From assembly GCF_016859285.1 (NCBI RefSeq), contig NC_053417.1, positions 20,215,206 to 20,279,205 of the forward strand: a stretch of DNA of 64,000 nucleotides, given 5' to 3'. The notes beneath the pieces were generated by a model. The model worked only from the letters and a program-made list of their open reading frames with translations, made no database searches and was not told where the DNA came from. Numbering within the stretch: position 1 is the stretch's first letter; the number at the start of each line of letters is the position of its first letter. The position numbers and the translations under genes are program-made. This DNA comes from Xiphias gladius. Its lineage: Eukaryota; Chordata; Actinopteri; Istiophoriformes; Xiphiidae. Positions 1 through 12,840 of the stretch are shown here, one piece after another.

Positions 1-360
1 TGTTCTTAGCTGACAGGAGTGACACCCGACGCGGTCTTTACCTGTTGTAGTTCATCCTCCTCAAGGTTCGATGTGTTGTGCATTCTGAGACGCTTTTCTG
101 CTCACCACTGTTCTAAAGAGTGGTTATCTGAGTTACTGTACCCTTTTTGTCAGCTCCAACCAGTCTGGCCTTTCTCCTCTGACCTCCCATATCAACGAAG
201 TGTTAACGTTTGCAGAACTGCCGCTCACTGGATGTTTTTTGTTTTTGGCACCAATTTGAAAACTGCTTTTCTTTTTATTGATTCCATTCATATTCTATAT
301 TACATTCTTGGTAATAAACAGGTCTTTGCTCTCCTTCCTCCACACACAATTTTATTTTAG
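1..360 (+). other. vgll4: vgll4 last intron (3' part)
   Basis: Non-coding sequence running into a pyrimidine-rich tract and the acceptor TTTATTTTAG at 351-360. No coding signal is seen on either strand. Upstream vgll4 exons lie outside the window. Confidence 0.8.
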
Positions 361-560
361 CTAACACAGTATGCGACCCCGTGATTGAGGAGCACTTCCG
401 TCGCAGCCTTGGAAAAAACTACAAAGAAGCGGAGCCTGTGTCCAACTCAGTGTCCATCACAGGTTCAGTGGATGACCACTTTGCGAAGGCTCTGGGAGAT
501 GCCTGGCTCCAAATCAAGGCCAAGGGTGGGGGTCATCAGACCCCAGATGCAGATCCATGA
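361..560 (+). CDS. vgll4: Vestigial-like protein 4 (VGLL4), terminal coding exon, partial
   Basis: VGLL4 is a nuclear transcriptional cofactor that binds TEAD factors through two TDU motifs and competes with YAP. The exon follows an AG acceptor at 359-360. It opens with two bases completing a split codon, then reads 65 residues to TGA at 558-560. Both TDU motifs are visible: VIEEHFRRSLG and VDDHFAKALG, each with the H-F...L-G core. They are joined by a short linker containing KNYKEAEP and NSVSITGS, as in vertebrate VGLL4. After the second TDU the protein ends quickly (IKAKGGGHQTPDADP); mammalian VGLL4 has a longer Ser-rich tail, so this tail is short and divergent. The gene is convergent with slc6a1. 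The two teleost paralogues (a/b) cannot be separated from this exon alone. Family identity is very secure. Confidence 0.95.
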
Positions 561-2760
561 AGCAAAGGGGAGTAAACATTACAATCACCTTTTTAGTGTT
601 TGCTTCTTGCCGGGCATCAACTTCCCTTAGCCAAGAACAATTTAAGACAATGGTTCTCTCCCAGGCTGTTCACTAATGGACATTGAGGTTGACCTTATAT
701 TAGAACACTCAGCTCAGATTTGTACTCTAAAATTGGGAACGTCTCTCAAGTGAAGCAGAGAAAATGATTATTGCATAGTTGGATTGACAATGTTGGTTGT
801 GGAAATTGTACAATCATAGATTTTATTTTGCAGCGATAATGAGATTCACAAAATGGTCGGTTATTAACTCATGTTCTGTTTTACCTGCCTTTCACTTGCC
901 TTGATTGCCAAAGAAATTCCCAGCCTTTTCCATTAACATATAAGCCATAGATCTGGTCTTCATTGTTTTCATTCTAAAATCACACTGCTTTTGAATCTAT
1001 ATTACTTGAAAAGGAAAACCAGGTCTCATTTGCACGATTACGTTTCTGACCATTTAGGTAGCAGGTTACCTGTTTCATTTGGAGCTAATGTGTTTGAGAA
1101 TACGTCTAGTTTTGAAATTGTGATAATGCAATTAAGGCACTGGTCCCCCTACTTTCTGAAGACACCAGACTAATCAGTCTTTTTTATGATCCTAAACTGG
1201 ACTTATCCACTGTTAACTAAATAATTTTAGTTTCCTGTCTATATGCTCACTGTGGCTGATTACTTAGTAAACTAATATCAATCATAGTACATATCTTTAA
1301 CTAGAACGCATGTTTCAAATAGCTGGTTTCTATTACAATCCTTATTCTATACTATATATTTACTCAGAATTTATTTTTTATCTGTAACATTTTAGAAATA
1401 CTCACTGCTGGTACAGTTGTACTCAATATATTTTTTGTATCTGGTTTTCATTACTATATGTAGTTTTATATCTCAGCATCCATCTACAAATCACAGCCTC
1501 TGGCAAGGTTGTCTGAATGCAGTTTAATAGGCTACACTGCTTTGTTATTCTGTGGAGCGGGATGCTTTATACATGACTGAAGACAGCTAAATCTGACCTT
1601 CTGCAGCACAGTCTGTTAGTGGCTTTATTTATTCTCAACATGGTCATACTTTCATGTTGACTTTTGGCAAAATGTAGTAACAAAGGAATTCTTACTTTGA
1701 TTTGTTGAGAACAAAAGAGGATGTCTCCGTTGCTTCAATGGCAAAATCAATTTCTCTTAAAACTAAGATTTTAATGCAGATGCAATATGGGTGTCCTTAA
1801 TTCACCACTAGTCATCAACATTCCACCATGACTGCCTGACACGTATCAGTCACTTCAGTTGTGTTTAGCAAACACTGTTACAAGTATGTTGGTCTTTTTT
1901 GATTTAAATGATGTCATGGTGTGAGCTGCAAAAATCTTCCTTATCATGGAGAAAGGGTTTAAGTGAGCCACAAGGTTTTTTTTTTTTGTTTTTTTTTTAA
2001 TGCAGTTGAGTTTTGTTTTTTTTTTTAATTAATTTCTCACCCTTCTGAAATTCTCTATTCATAGTAGCATAACCTATTTGTCAACACTGATTAAGATATG
2101 GTATTTGAAATTCAGAATTTTTTCTATGTCAATTAACTGTCTGTGAAAACATATACATTTGTATTAATATTCTACATTTTTAAAAATTGTTACATACACT
2201 ATCCTGTCTTTATATTTTGTTTTACTCATGCAAGACCATCATTGCGCCGCGCGGAATGATCATAGATATTTTGTTTTCTATTCAGAGTAGTGTACTCGTG
2301 TAGCATGGATGTTCATTATCTTCTAACCATGCGTTTTATCTTTCTAAAAGTTGATTATTTTCCCACAGTTATCTGATGATAAAAAGGTGCAGGAACACGA
2401 CAGTCTTTTGATCAAAGACTTTTTTGGTGCAGTGTCAGAAAGACTTCTACACTAACAGTTTAAAGAATTTGTGTCTGTGTGTACCATAGTGGAATTTAGG
2501 GATTATCATGGGATCTGCTTGTTTGACACAAGTAGATTTTTTTTTTTTTTTTTTTAGTAATATGTTTGGGGTATTAGTCTATTGTTATTTAATTGCTATG
2601 TTTAGACTACCTGTATCTCAAAGACTGTTAGCAGAAAGGACCTGCTCCAGGTGTAATCCACATGGAAAACATATGTTCACTTTTATCCTTATTTCTCTGG
2701 AAGAAAATGCCACTGTTTGTACTTTAATTTCTTCCAAATAAACATACAAACGCCATCCTT
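561..2760 (+). other. vgll4: vgll4 3' untranslated region
   Basis: AT-rich, non-coding sequence continuous with the vgll4 stop codon. A canonical AATAAA at 2737-2742 is followed by T/G-rich sequence, so cleavage is expected near 2755-2765. The stretch contains several T-runs (1978-2028, 2527-2555). The extent is inferred from the first good poly(A) signal; no transcript evidence is available. Confidence 0.65.
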
Positions 2761-4263
2761 TGTATATTTCTTGTCATCCTTTTTACCAGATAAAATGTGA
2801 CATACTACAGTCATAACAGTAAGCTAGATACTTAATATGGTATTGGTTTATTGTAACGCAGTAACAAGCTACAGACAATCGGACTGCATAATTTAACAAA
2901 ACCATCTTCGCCAGTTAAAGACTAAGCCTTGTGGCCTGCATTTTAGCTGAAGCCCAGCTACATGGTAGTTGGTATAGGTTAGAATGGGGTATGAATGCTA
3001 GGCAGCGGGATGACAGTATTTCAGCTTTCCTTGTGGGCAGTGACCCAAAAAAATCCCAAAATGATATTGCTGTATAGGTAAACAGCAGTCTGCAGTGTAT
3101 TGCTCCACAGGGTTCATTCAGATTAATGCAAAAACATTTGTGTGCACCCAACATGCATCCAGTGGTAAAATGTGTAGAAAGGCCCTCTGGAAACTCAACA
3201 GCTTTGAGAAAGACTGTCTTTTCTGAATTGTGCAGAGCAGGCTCTTCTTTATCTCACAGATCATGTAATAGTACTGTTTTATTGGTAAACTGTAAAACAC
3301 TGAGGATTTCTTTATTAATGCAACTTCAGTGTTGCTGAGTGTTTGAGTCAATAATGAGGTGGCTACACTGATTAGAGCACTCCTTTTTGAACCAAGCAAT
3401 AAGAAATCATTGCACATTCTCTGTTTTCATCCGACACTCACTGCCATTGCTACAAAATGAAGTGATTTATCAACGCATTAGCCAGACCACGTTGGCTTAG
3501 AGGGACAAGGACCGGGCAAATGGCCTTTTATGGTAGGCCTACATGTCAAGTATAATTATGCTGAATACTATCCTAAATCATCTTTATGTGGAACATTGGC
3601 TGATGTTTGTGTTTATCACTGGAGCATACTTGTTCTGCAGTGTTTTCAGTGTCTTGTCACCAGTTTTGTTGTTACCATTCAGTTAAGGTGTTTTTGTTTT
3701 TGGTCTTGACTGGGGTCAGTACTTTTTCGTCTCTTGAAGGTAGAATAAAATAAGTACTGTCTCCCAAGAACAAATTTCTCTGCCAGTTTTTCAAGTGTTT
3801 CTTAGTTGTCTCCAGCATACTGATGTTAAAGTGATACTCCAACCACAGTCTAGTCTTTGAGTGTCTAATACACACCTGTGGGATTGAAAGATTGCTGATA
3901 AAGGTTTGTAGTAAGAGGGTGGATCTTGCTTTGCTTTAGTCTAGAACCTTCTGTTGGCCTTTCTAGGGCTTTTTGGAGCCTAAAACCTCCATCATAGTAG
4001 GGACTTACAAATCAAGACAGCAGATGAAACTCAGTTACAGAAAACTTCACACTGTAGGAGCTGTTACGTTTTAGTGTAAACTACAGGAACATTATCGTAC
4101 TGGTATAGTGTGAGTCACTCTCTCCTCTATTAGTACTTCTGTCCTTAGGTCTTTGTCCCACTTGTGCTTATTTTGAGCTTGTGATTCACACATTTAGGTT
4201 TCCAGTGAAAAAAAAAAAGCCAAAAGAGTTGTATTAATGTCTTTCTTTTTCTACTTAATTGCT

Positions 4264-4266
<3 letters not shown>
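2761..4266. other. Intergenic, nothing recognised
   Basis: No ORF with homology, no tRNA-like or repeat structure that I recognise. Short open frames here lack any motif and overlap each other on both strands. Confidence 0.5.
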
Positions 4267-4350
<84 letters not shown>

Positions 4351-4400
4351 TGTGAGTGTGTGTGTGAGTGAGTGAGTGAGTGAGTGTGTGTGAGTGTGAG
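4267..4400. repeat. (TG)39 microsatellite with degraded GAGT/TG extension
   Basis: Uninterrupted TG from 4267 to 4344, then AGAGAG, mixed TG/GAGT units to about 4400. Alternating purine-pyrimidine, so potentially Z-DNA forming. Confidence 0.95.
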
Positions 4401-4439
4401 CGATGACGTGGCTGTTCCTTATTTGTCAGACACACTTTC

Positions 4440-4601
4440 AAAGGTCTGTTTGAGGGTCAAGACTTTGTTTTAGGGTTATGGTTAGAATTAAGTTTAGTTT
4501 AGGATAAGGGTTAGGCATTTAGTTGTGAGGGTTAAGATTAGGGTAAGAGGCTGGGGAATACATTATGATGAGTGTACTCTCAAAGATAGAAGTACAAACA
4601 T

Positions 4602-4673
<72 letters not shown>
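4440..4673 (+). repeat. Teleost interspersed repeat with degenerate TTAGGG-like segment ending in (GT)35
   Basis: The segment contains GGTTAGGCATTTAGTTGTGA, several GGGTTA/TTAGGG-like words, then CAAAGATAGAAGTACAAACA running into an uninterrupted GT tract at 4604-4673. I recognise this arrangement as a very common interspersed sequence in teleost genomes, always joined to a GT tail. Family identification is from memory and unsearched. It is not a true telomere array: the hexamers are scattered and degenerate. Confidence 0.6.
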
Positions 4674-4674
<1 letters not shown>

Positions 4675-5030
4675 CTTTTTAATAAATTCTACAGCTAAGT
4701 CACCATGTTCTCGACAAGCAGCTGACATCTTCCCTCAGACGTTACAGTTGAAACCCCTTTGGACTCAGCTGGCCATAGACACTGTTTGGTGTCATGGTAA
4801 CAAAAGACTAAATAATTCCTGCTGGAAAATCCATTTCTATCAAAGTGGAAAATTGGAAAATATGATTGATGACTCAGGGGTGAGGGTTGTTTGATGCAGA
4901 CTTCAGCATTGACTTAGAAAGCATTTTAGCCCACACATTATTATGTTAGAATGGAAATGGGATGATAAGACTGATAATTCTTATGAGACCAGGCCTGTGG
5001 TTGGATCAGAGATTAGGTTCTCTTTCCCAA

Positions 5031-5045
5031 CCAGCAGATGGCAGT
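5031..5045 (+). promoter_or_regulatory. CTCF-type motif, forward orientation
   Basis: CCAGCAGATGGCAGT fits the core consensus CCASYAGRKGGCRSY at all 15 positions. It lies between vgll4 and slc6a1. Occupancy cannot be known from sequence. Confidence 0.5.
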
Positions 5046-8000
5046 ATTAAACCACTCTACAGACACTCCCAAATTCTCCAGTCCCTCGAGATCAAAGAAA
5101 GACATTAGCGTCCTTATCCTGGGAAGATTGATATGGATGCAACATTTCTTCAATGTGTCTGTTAGTAATGTGAAAATGTACTTTACATGTAAAATGGATC
5201 TATAGGTAACAAGACATTGCTTTCAGGCGGAGAGCAGAATCCATTGTTGACCTTATCCAACATGGCCCCAGATCCCAGAATCCTCTTTTCAAGGATCTTC
5301 TTTGAAATTTCATTGTAGATGTATTTATGTATTGGAAACATTATGTTGGATTAGCATATCCATAGTTGAATCTTAAGATATAAATAGAATCCTTAAAGGC
5401 TGAATGAAAATGTAAATGAGTATACTTCCACTTCAGTTTGGCCAATTTGAATTTGTTGAGCACCATTCATAATGTAAATCCTTAAACTAGAAAAGAAAGA
5501 TCTTTTTTTTTTTTCTTTTTTGGTTGTTGTTACTCTCACCCCTCAGGCTCAAATCTGCTCAAAAGCCCCTCCAACAGACCACTGCCTCCATGAGATTAGA
5601 CCCAACCATCCACCAACCACAATGCCCCTGCTTCTGCTGCTCCATGCCTTCCAAGGAAGCCTGCTCTTGTGGGATTATGGAGAGGAGATCCACATTTGCC
5701 TGCTTCTGCAAAACCAATCGCAGATCCACACACAGACGCACATGCGAGTACACAGATATCAGGCCACATTGGTGGCCAACATGAAATTAGTGTCTAAATC
5801 AAGATGACACATCAGGGTCACGCCAAATTCAGCTTGGCCCCTTCAGTGTGTGAAGGCCACAAGGAGCATGACATCTGTGCTTGCGATGGAGGACTGGTCT
5901 CTCAGTCGCTGCCTCCTGTTATTGCTGTAACAGGATGGACTCTGCTGCTTTCTGACATGGTCAAAACACACATATGTCGAATACTGTCCTCTCCATTTTC
6001 CTCTCTTGGTTACGTAAAAGGAATGAACAAATGAAAACGGTTTAACACAGTGCACTCTGGGCACACCGTGGAGTTATAATTAATCCAATTGGATAAATGA
6101 ATTATTTTAATAACTGCTAAATGGGAAAAGTGGCCCTTGCAATGTCACACATGTTGGCTCACTTATTACCTACATGTTAGCCTGCACAAATGGCTGATAG
6201 AGATCTCATTCTTGCGTTTGCATAATTCCAAATTTGTTGTGCCTGAATACAATGTGAGGCTACACTCATAGCTACAGCATCCCCGAGTGCACAATGTCTA
6301 GGTAATTTGCATGATTGCCTGTAGATTATTTGAACATTATCTATTCCCCCTCCTTTTTTTTTTTTCTTATTGCTGTGGCTCTCTGCTGTGAGGATGCACA
6401 CACATCCCTGGGCAAAAAGAATCTAAAATAGATCATACAAGCAACTGGAGTAGATGCACAGGCACAGGAAGCAGCTCACGGGCAGACTTGAGTCATGCTG
6501 GCAAGATCATGCACCCTGAGCTGACAGCCCAACACACCCGATTACCAAGCACGTCATTTCTAAAATGCAGCCGCAGCCTTACTATGGGTCACAAACAAGA
6601 GGGGAAATACGAAGATCCACCGCTGATTAACCCATAAATGACTCTTGAATGTAGCATGGATTGAGCGCAAGGTTGTAGATACTTTAAGACTGACCTGATG
6701 AGCATCTTTGGCTCACGCAATAGTGGCGCATTCATTGTGTCATGTGGACTGCTGGCAATGGCATAACCTTTGTGGAGGGAAGGGAAGACAACACGGTCAC
6801 TCTGGATAACAGTCTTGCATGAACAGAAACAGACCCTGTCAGGCCGTCTCAACATCAGTTCTCAGCCGTACACCACCATCAACACACTCTACCAATCGCT
6901 CTTTGCCTTCTCCTTACCTCCTCCTTCCATCAGCTAAGACAGCTCCTTCTTGATAAGGCCCTCTTGTGTGGCATGCATGCTACACCGATTTGGCAGGATC
7001 CTATTAATACATTTCTCCTTTGCATCCCTCTATGCAGCATGCTGTCTCAGCTCCATCTTTGACCTGTTTTGTTGCGCACATTTGGCCTGCTTTATGGCCG
7101 TATGGTGCTTGACACAGCCAGTGATTTCCCACTGATACAGTTGGCTTAAATTTCATACTTTTATATATTATTGATTGATTTGTAAATGATTGATTTAAAG
7201 GGCCATCTGCTGCACAACAGCATGACTGTCGTTTTGTTGTCCCTTCAAGATAATGAATTGCTTCCAATTACAAATAATAGGGTAACATTTCTTGTTAGAT
7301 AGAGACTGTATTTTTCCTACAAAATTATGACCCCATATAATTATTCAAATTTCCTCTCTAAACAACAGGCGGAAACGGATGTTTATTGAGACAGTGGCTT
7401 TTGGGCACTGAGCAGCAGATTAATGTTTGAACCATCACTAAGGGGCATTCTCATGTCTCATTATGTGGCTTGTTAGGGCCTGCATTACAGCTGCTTGACT
7501 GAACAGCCTTAATAAGGAAAGTGACCCAACACCAATACGAGCAGCAATGTTTTTCCTCTCATGTCCATTTACTATGTCTTCCATGCCCTATCTCTTTCCT
7601 CTTGTCTGTCTGCCTCCCCCACTTTGCCACAGCAAGCCCCCCACCTGCCCCACCACCACCACTAACACCCCCCCCCCCCTGTGTTTGGCAGTCACACAGT
7701 CGGCCATGTGTGTGCTGAAGACGTTACATAATGCCCTCCTTTCACCGCACTCCAGATCAAAGAGAACAATCCAGCACAGAAAAATTGCTCCTTGCTGATT
7801 TTTCTTCTCTTCCACCATCACATTGCTTTATCAGACTTCAGTACCCAGAGACTGTACAGTAGACTGCATTATTATCTGCTTTGGCATTCCCCTTCATGGT
7901 GAAAACCAAACAGAGCAAATGGGGAATGATCAGAGGTTCAGTGTTTTTTTTTTTTTTTTAAAAGGAATGATAAAGATGCTTCAGGCATAGAGCTTACACC

Positions 8001-11000
8001 TCACTTTTTTGATGCGCTCTCATTCATGTACTTACTCTGTTACACACACATGCAGGGAAGTCAACTTTAACCCAGTCAAAAAAAAAAAAAAATCAAGAAA
8101 GTAATGTACGGAGATTGATTTTAATAAAAGAAAATTGAGTGCTTTCACAGAAAAACTACAAAAATATTTAATTTATTGTAACTTTGACATTTTAGATACA
8201 ATGGCTTGCCTTTTTAACATTTGGAAAAAAAAGCTAAAAAAAAAAAAAGCCGATGCAGTTAAGATTAAATAATTGTTGAAAGGTTTTCCGCTGTGTGAAC
8301 AAGCAGAATAACTGTCACTATTACAAAATAACCTAATGTGACTAAATGTTCGACCACACATGCTCACACAAAGCTGGGACGCCTTGACAAAATTAAATAA
8401 TTTTTTTTTAAAAAGCCCAAGATGGAGAAACAACCCCCCCAAAAAAAAGGTCTCCATCAAGTGGAAGAAGTGGTGACACACAGAGAGAACGAGCAAGAGA
8501 GCATCAAATGCTGTCAGAGTGGCCTGTCCACAGCCTTGTGAGGATTGAAATAATGAGTGTGTGCTGGGGGAACATTTACCTCCAATGCAAAATGTTGGCA
8601 GCACATTTTGGGACCAAAGGGCACAAATGACAAAATAAAGTTCTGCAGGAAGGCTCTGAGCCTTTCATGTGCAATTTTAAGAGAATGAATGCTCTGCAGG
8701 AGGGAAACCCTTTTTAGCAGTTGTACAGTGGTGTACAATAATCCATATGACATAGGTTACATTTGGTGCATATGGGTTATATGTATAGCGGGCACCATTG
8801 TCTCTGGCCCTCTAAGTATCCCCACAGTGAACCTCAGCTGATGTAGAAGTATTTGATTCCCTCCAAAGAGCCTTGATCAGCAGCAGCCCTTATCTGAGTT
8901 AAACCCCCCAGTGATGGAGAGTAGTTCGCTGGTCCGGAGGAGCAGAGTGGAGGGGTTATCTCTGGCGCCCAGCCTGGGTGGGAATGTGCAGGTGAACCAG
9001 TAATAAAAGCATCTTTAGGACACAGCACATGCTTTCAGTGGTGCATAGCAGACCGTGAGCTGCGTGGCTGCACCGACAAATGAAATGTGGAGGAATGGGA
9101 GAGGGCAAGGCTTCAGAGTGGGTTTGGCGCTCAAACTGTTATCACACCTGACAGTGTCTGGTTTGGGATCCAGTGTTGCACGCGGCATACGTAAGCGGCT
9201 GGTCATCTGTAAGGCAGAGTGATAGGGTGTGACGTGTCACACGCCACATTAGGCCCTGCCAGAGGATGTGTTTGACAGACCACAGGAACTTCAGTCCAGC
9301 ACAACGCTTCGCCTCCACTCATATTATCAGATCTACTTGATAGTTCCAAAGCTCACATCTGGGGTCTTATTTATAGAATTTCGACTTGAATTTCATCCTT
9401 GATTCCACCCAATATTTATAGCAATATGATGAAGAAATAAAAATAAAAAAGGCAACCACTGATCAACTTGCAAGTTATTTCAATATATTTTAATATATAT
9501 CATAGGATGCTGACTGAGGACACTGAGGACACTTTTTTGGTCAGTTTACATGAAACACAAGTAGCATCCCTGAAGGCCAAGCAAACATGCACCTCAGGTG
9601 GCACACTGCACACAGGCACAATGAGAATTTGAAATAACTGAAGAAAGCACTGCTGTGATGAAACTTTCTCTGTGTGTCTTCACTGTCAACTTTGACACAA
9701 CCAAAAGAAATGTGTGCATTAAATCATGTACAGTAATCTAGTAACTGACTGAGGTGCAGAAATATCAAAGGTTTTAGACTCACTACTCTAAAAACTGATC
9801 TGCCTATTCAATCATCAATCCCGTTTTTCACTTAAGCCGTCATGTGACCCTGTGATATTAAGTCCTATCCACATATCAAAGGACAAATGCTGTGTGGAGA
9901 GAGTAGGGCGATCTCCAAGCATCTGCTGACTTACATTTATTAGCTGGTGCCCTGAGAGGAGAGAGGAAGTGGGGCTGGTGCAGCAATGCATGCTCAAACA
10001 TACAGAAAAAGTGTTCAATATTCAATAAATGTTTCAGTTTTTACTATGACATCTTTTGTCTCGAAACATTAGTTGCTGCAGCTAAAAAAAAAAAAAAAAA
10101 AAAAAAAATGTATTGACTGTGTGCTCCAAGCCTCCAAGTGCTTTGAGTGTTCCATGTGTGTGGTAGGATAAATTGGATAGATGGAATTGACACAAATGTG
10201 AATAATGTCCACACTTTTTATGTTTTTAACCAGCTGTCATTTCCTTTTCTTTATCGTGACCATCAGGTTTGTACAAGAGGCAAAACTCAAAACCACCACA
10301 CATCATGTATGCTGGTCTGTCTTGCACTGTGGACTTTTTTTCTGTAGTATTCAGCCAAAAACATGTCTTCATCCTTGACTTGAAAATAGCAGTACAGTTA
10401 TTTTTAGAAACTTGCATAAAGGTACGTTGAGGGCACGTGTGTTTACTGAGTAAAGATGCATCCTGTCACATTTGATAAAGACCAGATCGCATTTGTACAT
10501 TTTTTAATTTGTTTGTTTGGTCGAAACGGTGGCCAAGTTTAATTGGCTCAATTTGACCGCACTGTGTTTGTTGGATTCATCTTGACCCAAGACTTCACAG
10601 GCATTGTGCTGATTTGTTAAAAAAAAAAAAAAAAAAAAAGTCCAAAAGTTACCAGCTTTGTGTGGCTTTGGACTATGCGCTGATGGTGGCACCACAGAAA
10701 CTGTTCTAAATGTGCATCCAGGTATTTAAGAGACTTGTGCATCTCTTGAGCAACATCAGTCATGACTGGGGAAAGCAATGCAGAGAAATGGACCATCTTC
10801 CTTGCCAAAAACCATTTGCACTGTTAGGGCCAAGTGATATGAAATATAAAAGTATGAGGGTTAATGGTAGAGCATAATAAATGTATCTCAATCTTGCAGT
10901 CCTGTACACTCAATGAAGATTGTATCAAATTGGGAGATCAGGAAGCAATAAAACAAAAACAAAAAACAAAAAAAAGGTGGCTGAATCAACTGGCTGAAAT

Positions 11001-12650
11001 TGAACGTTGATCCAAATTGTTAAATGGAATTTTGGCTTGAAGTTAGATGCATTTGATACATAAATGTTCATTGGTACAGAGAATGTGCTTTTAAATGAGA
11101 CTGCTGAATCTACTACTATGGTTCAAGTGCAAATTCCTTCAATATGTTATCATGTTGGAGGAAGTTTAAGTAGAGAAGAGAATTTGAATTGGGACATTCC
11201 TAACTGTAATTTATATTTCTAAATACTTTATTTCTGTTGATTTTAAATTTCTGAAATATATGATGCAGAGGTTGCACCTTCTTTAAGGACTTAAGAAATA
11301 GGAGAGGAGATTCTATATATCAAATAAAATACATAGATAAAATAAGACTGAATCGGGAGATTTGATGTTAGCTTGATCCTGAACCACTTAATATAAAATA
11401 TTGGAACACACTTAGTTTACCACTTTTGAAGTTTTCCGTCTACGAATGTCAACGCACGTCTTATGTGCTGCTGAACAGAAGTTGGCTCTGTCCTTCATGT
11501 GTGTCTAAGTGAGGTAACACTTGTGACTGCACTCACTGTTTGGCTCTGTCCTGACCTCACTGACCCCTGCTGTGTGTCTCAGTCCTGCAGTGTCCAGGCC
11601 CCTCTGGGGGTGTCTTACCTGTCACTGTATTGCTCAGGGGAGGGAGGGAGCAGAGCTGAGGTGCCTTGAGGAGGAGGAAAGACAGACCGGGCCGGCTGCT
11701 GTGGCCCTGCCAGGTCCGGCTCACTCATCAGTGAGCACAGTTCCCAAACCTCTCTGACAGATCAGAATAGAAAGCATGCACCACATCATAGCTATGAATC
11801 ACTGCAGCCCCAAGTCCAAGCCTGCCCTGAAGGCCCTCAGATCTCTTAATCATCGTGTGTGCCTGTGTGTGTGTACGTTGTTTAAGGAAGAGAGTGAGGC
11901 AGACAGGGAATGAATGAACTTGTTTGCATATGACAGTGCTTCTATAAAAGTTGCCCGTGTGTTTTCTGCGTGTCAGAAAGAGTAAACTGCATCTCAACAG
12001 GCCTTCAAAATGTCTTCCAGAGCACCGCACTGTACGTGTCTTATGTGTTTGTCTCAGTTTTCAGTTCATATTTGAGGGACGCCAGTATTTATGCATGGGG
12101 TTTGGCTAATATCTGTGTCTTATTCCGCTCAGTCATAATGTGCAGTCAAGGGCAGAACTACATGAGTGAAAATGTCATGCCACAGTGGGGATAATACATG
12201 CAATGCACGTGTGGAGGTCACTTGGTCACATTTGCATATAACTATGTGCCAAACATAATCAAATCAACCACCATTTGCATAATCAAACACGTCAACAATA
12301 AAACTATGATTCTCACCTACAGTATAGACAAATTACCTCTCATATGTCAGAATAAAAAAATCAGTCATGCAGTCCATTAATTGACATATGTTTATTTTAA
12401 ATAAAATGACAACAGTTGAGGATCACGAACTTCCTTATTCACCTGCTCCTCACCTTCCACCTCACTTACAGTTTCTAGCTGTAATAAACTGCGGGGGCTC
12501 AGCCAATACCCAGAGGAGTGAAGTGTTAAGTATGTGCTGGCGTAATCTGACAGAATTTATTTGGAATGCAGATCTTTACTAAAGCTGTGCCTGGAGCAGC
12601 TGCCTGGTCCTGTCTTTACACTTAGCAGGAGTATTTGTACACATTCACGT
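5046..12650. other. Gene-free interval between vgll4 and slc6a1
   Basis: No exon of a recognisable protein is seen on either strand. It holds homopolymer runs (T at 5503-5521, C at 7669-7679, A at 10084-10108 and 10620-10639) and short open frames without motifs. HRH1, ATG7 and SLC6A11, which neighbour these genes in mammals, show no exon here. Confidence 0.55.
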
Positions 12651-12797
12651 ACAGTAAATCCCCGCAAACATGCACACATTAACACGAGCATGCATACACG
12701 TGTGCATGCATCCGTTTGTGCAAACACAATTGTGTGCACAAACATACTACACGCGTGTGCAAATACATATAATTTGCACATATTGTACGGACGTGCA

Positions 12798-12838
<41 letters not shown>
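12650..12838. repeat. Alternating purine-pyrimidine tract ending in (CA)19
   Basis: A run of words such as CATGCATACACGTGTGCATG and ACACGCGTGTGC, followed by pure CA at 12799-12837. A near-palindrome sits at about 12716-12742 around CAATTG. The tract borders the first copy of the tandem triplication. Confidence 0.8.

Positions 12839-12840
<2 letters not shown>

Noticed and set aside
4450..4560. Interstitial telomere array
   Set aside because: TTAGGG-like words are scattered and degenerate, and belong to a common teleost repeat with a GT tail.
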